From NCBI GenBank assembly GCA_002454505.1, contig DKJA01000129.1, positions 1 through 25,269 on the forward strand: a DNA stretch of 25,269 nt, written 5' to 3'. The notes under the pieces were generated by a model. It ran no database searches. It was not told where the DNA came from and saw only the letters and a list, made by a program, of their open reading frames with translations. This document shows, piece after piece, positions 22,166 through 25,269 of this stretch (its first letter is position 1; every line of letters begins with the position of its first letter). Source of the stretch: Oxalobacteraceae bacterium UBA6704. Lineage in GTDB: Bacteria > Pseudomonadota > Gammaproteobacteria > Burkholderiales > Burkholderiaceae_D. The position numbers and the translations under genes were made by a program.

Positions 22166-23026
22166 GTGCTGGTTATCCTGGGATTCATCGTCGTGCTGGC
22201 TTCCGTGCTGGGCGGCTTCGCGCTGCAGGGCGGCCACCTCGCCGCCCTGTTCCAGCCGACGGAACTGCTGATCATCGGCGGCGCCGCCGTCGGCGCCTTC
22301 ATCGTCGCCAACGACGCGAAAGCGATCCGCGCCACGCTGGCCGCGCTGCCCTCGCTGTTCGAGACGTCGCGCTATACCAAGACGATGTACATGGACCTGA
22401 TGTCGCTGCAGTTCGAGCTGCTGACCAAGATCCGCAAGGAAGGCCTGATGTCGGTCGAGAAGGAAGTGGACAATCCGTGGGAAAGCCCGATCTTCACGCG
22501 CTACCCGCTGATCATGGAAGATCACCTGATCCTCGAGTTCATCACCGACTACCTGCGCCTGATGATCTCGGGGAACATGGATGCATTCCAGATCGAGAAC
22601 CTGATGGACAACGAGATCGAGACGCACAACGAGGATGCCGAACTGCCGGCCCACACGATCTCGCAGATGGCCGAGGCGATGCCCGCCTTCGGCATCGTGG
22701 CCGCCGTCATCGGCGTCGTGCACACGATGGCGTCGGTCGGCCTGCCGCCGGCGGAGCTGGGCGTGCTGATCGCCGCCGCGCTGGTCGGCACCTTCATCGG
22801 CATCCTGCTGTCGTACGGCTTCGTCGGCCCGGTTGCCAGCCTGCTGCGCCGCAAGCACCACGAAAAGGCCAAGATGTACCAGTGCGTGAAGGTGACGCTG
22901 CTGGCCAGCCTGAATGGCTACGCGCCTTCGCTGGCCGTCGAATTCGGCCGCAAGGTCATCTCGGCCACGGAGCGGCCGTCGTTCATGGAGCTGGACAAAC
23001 AGGTGCGCACGGTCAAGGCAAAATAG
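22166..23026 (+). CDS. motA: Flagellar motor stator protein MotA
   Basis: 286-residue inner-membrane stator protein that, with MotB, conducts protons and drives flagellar rotation. It has two helices at the N-terminus, a large cytoplasmic loop, then two helices (TISQMAEAMPAFGIVAAVIGVVHTM and LIAAALVGTFIGILLSYGFVGP). Residues R90 and E98, which interact with FliG, and prolines P173 and P222, needed for torque, fall at exactly the E. coli MotA positions. Length is close to E. coli MotA (295). The start is GTG at 22166 with GGAGG (22155-22159) 6 bases upstream, giving the usual MLVI beginning. Oddly, motB does not follow; the next gene is dapC, 79 bp on. Confidence 0.96.
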   Translation: MLVILGFIVVLASVLGGFALQGGHLAALFQPTELLIIGGAAVGAFIVANDAKAIRATLAALPSLFETSRYTKTMYMDLMSLQFELLTKIRKEGLMSVEKEVDNPWESPIFTRYPLIMEDHLILEFITDYLRLMISGNMDAFQIENLMDNEIETHNEDAELPAHTISQMAEAMPAFGIVAAVIGVVHTMASVGLPPAELGVLIAAALVGTFIGILLSYGFVGPVASLLRRKHHEKAKMYQCVKVTLLASLNGYAPSLAVEFGRKVISATERPSFMELDKQVRTVKAK

Positions 23027-23030
23027 CGTT

Positions 23031-23059
23031 TTTCGCGGAATGGGATCGGCGGCTATAAT
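23031..23059 (+). promoter_or_regulatory. Sigma70-like promoter of dapC
   Basis: TATAAT at 23054-23059 has TTTCGC (23031-23036) 17 bases upstream as a moderate -35. Transcription would begin near 23066, giving a leader of about 40 bases before the GTG start at 23106 but only about 10 before the ATG at 23076, which argues for the GTG. The promoter lies directly after the motA stop, so dapC need not depend on motA transcription. Confidence 0.6.
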
Positions 23060-23105
23060 GTTTGGCTATACATTCATGCCTTCATCGAATCCAGAATCCC
23101 GCCCC

Positions 23106-24317
23106 GTGAACCCACTACTCGACAAGCTGCAACCCTACCCGTTTGAAAAACTGCGCCAGCTGTTTGCCGGCGTGACGCCCGCTGCCGGCTACCGCGCCAT
23201 CGGCCTCGGGCTGGGCGAGCCGAAGCACCCCACGCCGCCGTTCATCCGCGAAGCGCTGGCCGACAACCTGGCCGGCCTGGCGAACTATCCCAGCACGGCC
23301 GGTTCGGAAGCGCTGCGCGGCGCGATCGCCGCGTGGCTGGAGCGCCGCTATGGCCTGCCGCCGCTGGATCCCGCCACGCAGATCCTGCCCGTGAACGGTT
23401 CGCGCGAAGCGCTGTTCTCGTTCGCGCAGACGGTGATCGATCCGGCCGCGGCTTCCCTCGTGATGTGCCCGAACCCGTTCTACCAGATCTACGAAGGCGC
23501 CACCTACCTGGCCGGCGCGGAACCGTACTTCGTCAACTCGGACCCGGCGCGCAACTTCGGCTGCGATTACGACAGCGTGCCGGCCGACATCTGGGCCCGT
23601 GTAAAGCTGCTGTATCTGTGCTCGCCGGGGAACCCGACCGGCGCCGTGCTGACGCTGACGGACTGGGAAAACCTGTTCGCGCTGTCCGAACGCCACGACT
23701 TCATCATCGCGGCGGACGAGTGCTATTCCGAGATCTATCATGGCGACGAGCCGCCATTGGGCGCGCTGCAGGCGGCGCACACGCTGGGCCTGTCCACCGT
23801 GGACAAGCCTTACGCGCGCCTGGTCGTGTTCTCCAGCCTGTCGAAGCGCTCCAATGTGCCGGGCATGCGCTCCGGCTTCGTGGCGGGCGACGCGGACGTG
23901 CTGAAAAAATTCCTGCTGTACCGAACCTACCATGGCGGGGCCATGAGCCCGGCCATCCAGGCGGCATCCGTGGCGGCCTGGAACGACGAGGCCCACGTGG
24001 CAGCCAACCGCGCCGAGTACCGCGCCAAGTTCGATGCGATCACGCCGCTGCTGCAGCCCGTGCTCGACGTGGCGCTGCCGGACGCCGGCTTCTACCTGTG
24101 GGCGGACGTCACGCGCACGGGCCTGTCGGACACCGAGTTCGCCCAGCGCCTGTATGCCGAATATAATGTGACGGTCCTGCCGGGGAGCTTCCTGGCGCGC
24201 GACGCGCACGGCAGCAATCCCGGCCGCAACCGCATCCGCATGGCGCTGGTGGCCGAGACGGCCGAAGGCGTCGAAGCGGCCGAGCGCATCGTCCGCTTTT
24301 GCCAAACCCTCCTGTAA
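23106..24317 (+). CDS. dapC: Succinyldiaminopimelate transaminase
   Basis: 403-residue PLP aminotransferase of the succinylase lysine pathway: it makes N-succinyl-L,L-2,6-diaminopimelate from N-succinyl-2-amino-6-oxopimelate and glutamate. The N-terminus (M/V)NPLLDKLQPYPFEKLRQLFAG is the recognisable DapC beginning. GLGLGEPKHPTP (33-44), YPSTAGSEALR (61-71), NGSREALF (97-104), SPGNPTG (173-179), DECYSEIY (204-211) and SSLSKRSNVPGMR with PLP lysine K247 and R255 follow. The GTG at 23106 is chosen from homologue length and promoter position; an in-frame ATG at 23076 would add ten residues. The product of DapD, encoded 28 bp downstream, is its substrate, so the two are likely co-transcribed. Confidence 0.94.
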   Translation: MNPLLDKLQPYPFEKLRQLFAGVTPAAGYRAIGLGLGEPKHPTPPFIREALADNLAGLANYPSTAGSEALRGAIAAWLERRYGLPPLDPATQILPVNGSREALFSFAQTVIDPAAASLVMCPNPFYQIYEGATYLAGAEPYFVNSDPARNFGCDYDSVPADIWARVKLLYLCSPGNPTGAVLTLTDWENLFALSERHDFIIAADECYSEIYHGDEPPLGALQAAHTLGLSTVDKPYARLVVFSSLSKRSNVPGMRSGFVAGDADVLKKFLLYRTYHGGAMSPAIQAASVAAWNDEAHVAANRAEYRAKFDAITPLLQPVLDVALPDAGFYLWADVTRTGLSDTEFAQRLYAEYNVTVLPGSFLARDAHGSNPGRNRIRMALVAETAEGVEAAERIVRFCQTLL

Positions 24318-24345
24318 AACTCTTTTCAAGTAAAAGCAAAGCATC

Positions 24346-25173
24346 ATGACCCAACAACTCCAGCAAATCATCGAACAGGCATGGGACAACCGCGCCGAGA
24401 TCAATCCATCGAACGCCACCGCCGAGGTGCGCGACGCCGTCTCGCACGTGCTGGCCGGCCTCGATGACGGCAGCCTGCGCGTGGCGCAGAAGGACACCGG
24501 CACCTGGGTCGTCAACCAGTGGATCAAGAAGGCCGTGCTGCTGTCGTTCCGCCTCGAGAACAATGTGCAGATGCCGTCCGACGGCACGATGCAGTTCTAC
24601 GACAAGGTGCCGACCAAGTTCGCCAACTACACGGCGGAAGATTTCGCCAGGGGCGGCTTCCGCGTGGTGCCGCCGGCCGTGGCCCGCCGCGGTTCGTTCA
24701 TCGGCAAGAACGTCGTGCTGATGCCGTCGTACGTCAACATCGGCGCCTACGTCGACGAAGGCGCCATGATCGACACGTGGGCCACCGTGGGTTCGTGCGC
24801 CCAGATCGGCAAGAACGTCCACCTGTCCGGCGGCGTCGGCATCGGCGGCGTGCTGGAGCCGATGCAGGCCAACCCAACCATCATCGAAGACAACTGCTTC
24901 ATCGGCGCCCGTTCCGAGATCGTCGAAGGCGTGATCGTCGAAGAGAACTCGGTGATTTCGATGGGCGTCTACATCGGCCAGTCGACCAAGATCTACGACC
25001 GCGCCACCGGCGAAGTGACGTATGGCCGCGTGCCTTCCGGCTCGGTGGTCGTCTCCGGCTCGCTGCCATCGGCCGACGGCAAGTACAGCCTGTACTGCGC
25101 CGTGATCGTCAAGCGCGTCGATGCGCAGACGCGCGCGAAGACCGGCATCAACGAGCTGCTGCGCGGGGTGTGA
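24346..25173 (+). CDS. dapD: 2,3,4,5-tetrahydropyridine-2,6-dicarboxylate N-succinyltransferase
   Basis: 275-residue acyltransferase that adds succinyl from succinyl-CoA to tetrahydrodipicolinate, opening the ring on the way to diaminopimelate and lysine. The N-terminal helical part (1-110) is followed by a left-handed parallel beta-helix of hexapeptide repeats (about 115-235: GSFIGKNVVLMPSYVNIGAYVDEGAMIDTW, then IGKNVHLSGGVGIGGVLEP and NCFIGARSEIVEGVIVEENSVISMGVYIG). D143 and E191 correspond, by eye, to the acidic active-site residues of E. coli DapD. Length matches E. coli (274). It follows dapC by 28 bp; the ribosome site is weak (AAAGCAAAG). Confidence 0.97.
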   Translation: MTQQLQQIIEQAWDNRAEINPSNATAEVRDAVSHVLAGLDDGSLRVAQKDTGTWVVNQWIKKAVLLSFRLENNVQMPSDGTMQFYDKVPTKFANYTAEDFARGGFRVVPPAVARRGSFIGKNVVLMPSYVNIGAYVDEGAMIDTWATVGSCAQIGKNVHLSGGVGIGGVLEPMQANPTIIEDNCFIGARSEIVEGVIVEENSVISMGVYIGQSTKIYDRATGEVTYGRVPSGSVVVSGSLPSADGKYSLYCAVIVKRVDAQTRAKTGINELLRGV

Positions 25174-25178
25174 TTTTC

Positions 25179-25191
25179 GGGGACTGTCCCC
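25179..25191. repeat. GGGGACTGTCCCC repeat after dapD
   Basis: One exact ggggactgtcccc unit starts six bases after the dapD stop; after gtat comes a partial second unit beginning ggggc (25196) that is degraded. Same family as 6951-7075 and 17915-17944. Position just after the stop suggests a terminator role. Confidence 0.75.
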
Positions 25192-25225
25192 GTATGGGGC
25201 GGTACGGCGATCCGGCCGTCCCCGG

Positions 25226-25269
25226 TCAAACCGCCGAAAAATCCAGCTCCGTGCCGGTAGCCGCAGCAA
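25226..25269 (-). CDS. Possible C-terminal end of a minus-strand gene cut by the window edge
   Basis: Reading the minus strand from the window edge gives an open frame of 13-14 codons ending AAATGTELDFSAV and a TGA (complement of 25226-25228). It would converge on dapD, with a hairpin repeat between them, as at other convergent junctions here. Too short to recognise; presence of a real gene is inference from codon use and layout. Confidence 0.3.
   Translation of the reverse strand, partial: AAATGTELDFSAV

Noticed and set aside
22914..23105. N-terminal extension of dapC reaching back into motA
   Set aside because: The extension overlaps motA out of frame and crosses a good promoter; DapC homologues begin at NPLLDKLQPYPFEKL.
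23115..24587. Long minus-strand open frame opposite dapC
   Set aside because: dapC on the plus strand has all aminotransferase motifs; the opposite frame has none.
1..25269. tRNA or rRNA genes
   Set aside because: No cloverleaf-like TTCGA-containing segments with matching acceptor stems and no rRNA core sequences were seen in the intergenic gaps.

Overview
The window is GC-rich, densely coded chromosomal DNA. Gene content suggests a betaproteobacterium of the Oxalobacteraceae (Massilia / Duganella / Pseudoduganella type). The pointers are the protein flavour (DapC beginning NPLLDKLQPYPFEKL, MotA, stand-alone RibB behind an FMN riboswitch) and intergenic GGGGAC(A/T)GTCCCC and GTGTCCA...TGGACAC hairpin repeats. 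The taxonomic call is inference. I see no tRNA, rRNA, CRISPR array, transposase or prophage gene. Nearly all the DNA is accounted for by about 20 genes, and gaps are short.

Layout. 1-1503: 5'-most 471 codons of htpG (minus strand) with overlapping sigma70 and sigma32 promoters. 1521-4946: a MocR-type regulator diverging from a serine/threonine dehydratase-like PLP enzyme, which overlaps an EamA/DMT exporter. 5157-6943: a RidA-family deaminase, then a 2-aminoadipate-type aminotransferase. 7181-9092: a REC-PAS-GGDEF diguanylate cyclase, tail-to-tail with an SRPBCC protein. 9175-12024: a large M16 zinc peptidase (minus). 12145-13047: FMN riboswitch and ribB. 13078-15406: a DHA2-type MFS exporter diverging from a LysR regulator. 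15436-17903: a compact MlaE-like permease / MCE protein / lipoprotein cluster with no ATPase. 17971-19215: a DEAD-box RNA helicase (minus). 19418-21580: D-tartrate dehydratase diverging from a LysR regulator. 21596-21985: a VOC protein (minus). 22166-23026: motA without an adjacent motB. 23106-25173: dapC and dapD of the succinylase lysine/DAP pathway. The last 44 bases may be the end of a further minus-strand gene.

How the genes fit together. The 1.5-7 kb block has an amino-acid PLP theme: regulator, dehydratase, exporter, an enamine/imine deaminase that could clear dehydratase by-products, and an aminotransferase. Three regulator/target pairs are divergent (MocR/dehydratase, LysR/MFS, LysR/tarD). 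DapC and DapD catalyse neighbouring steps of DAP synthesis, with DapD acting first.

The least ordinary signals are the ATPase-less MCE cluster with a divergent permease, the orphan motA, three near-identical 10-bp repeats in the MocR/dehydratase promoter region, a nested hairpin leader before the aminotransferase, and the hairpin repeats in several intergenic gaps. I found no clear defence system or biosynthetic cluster.
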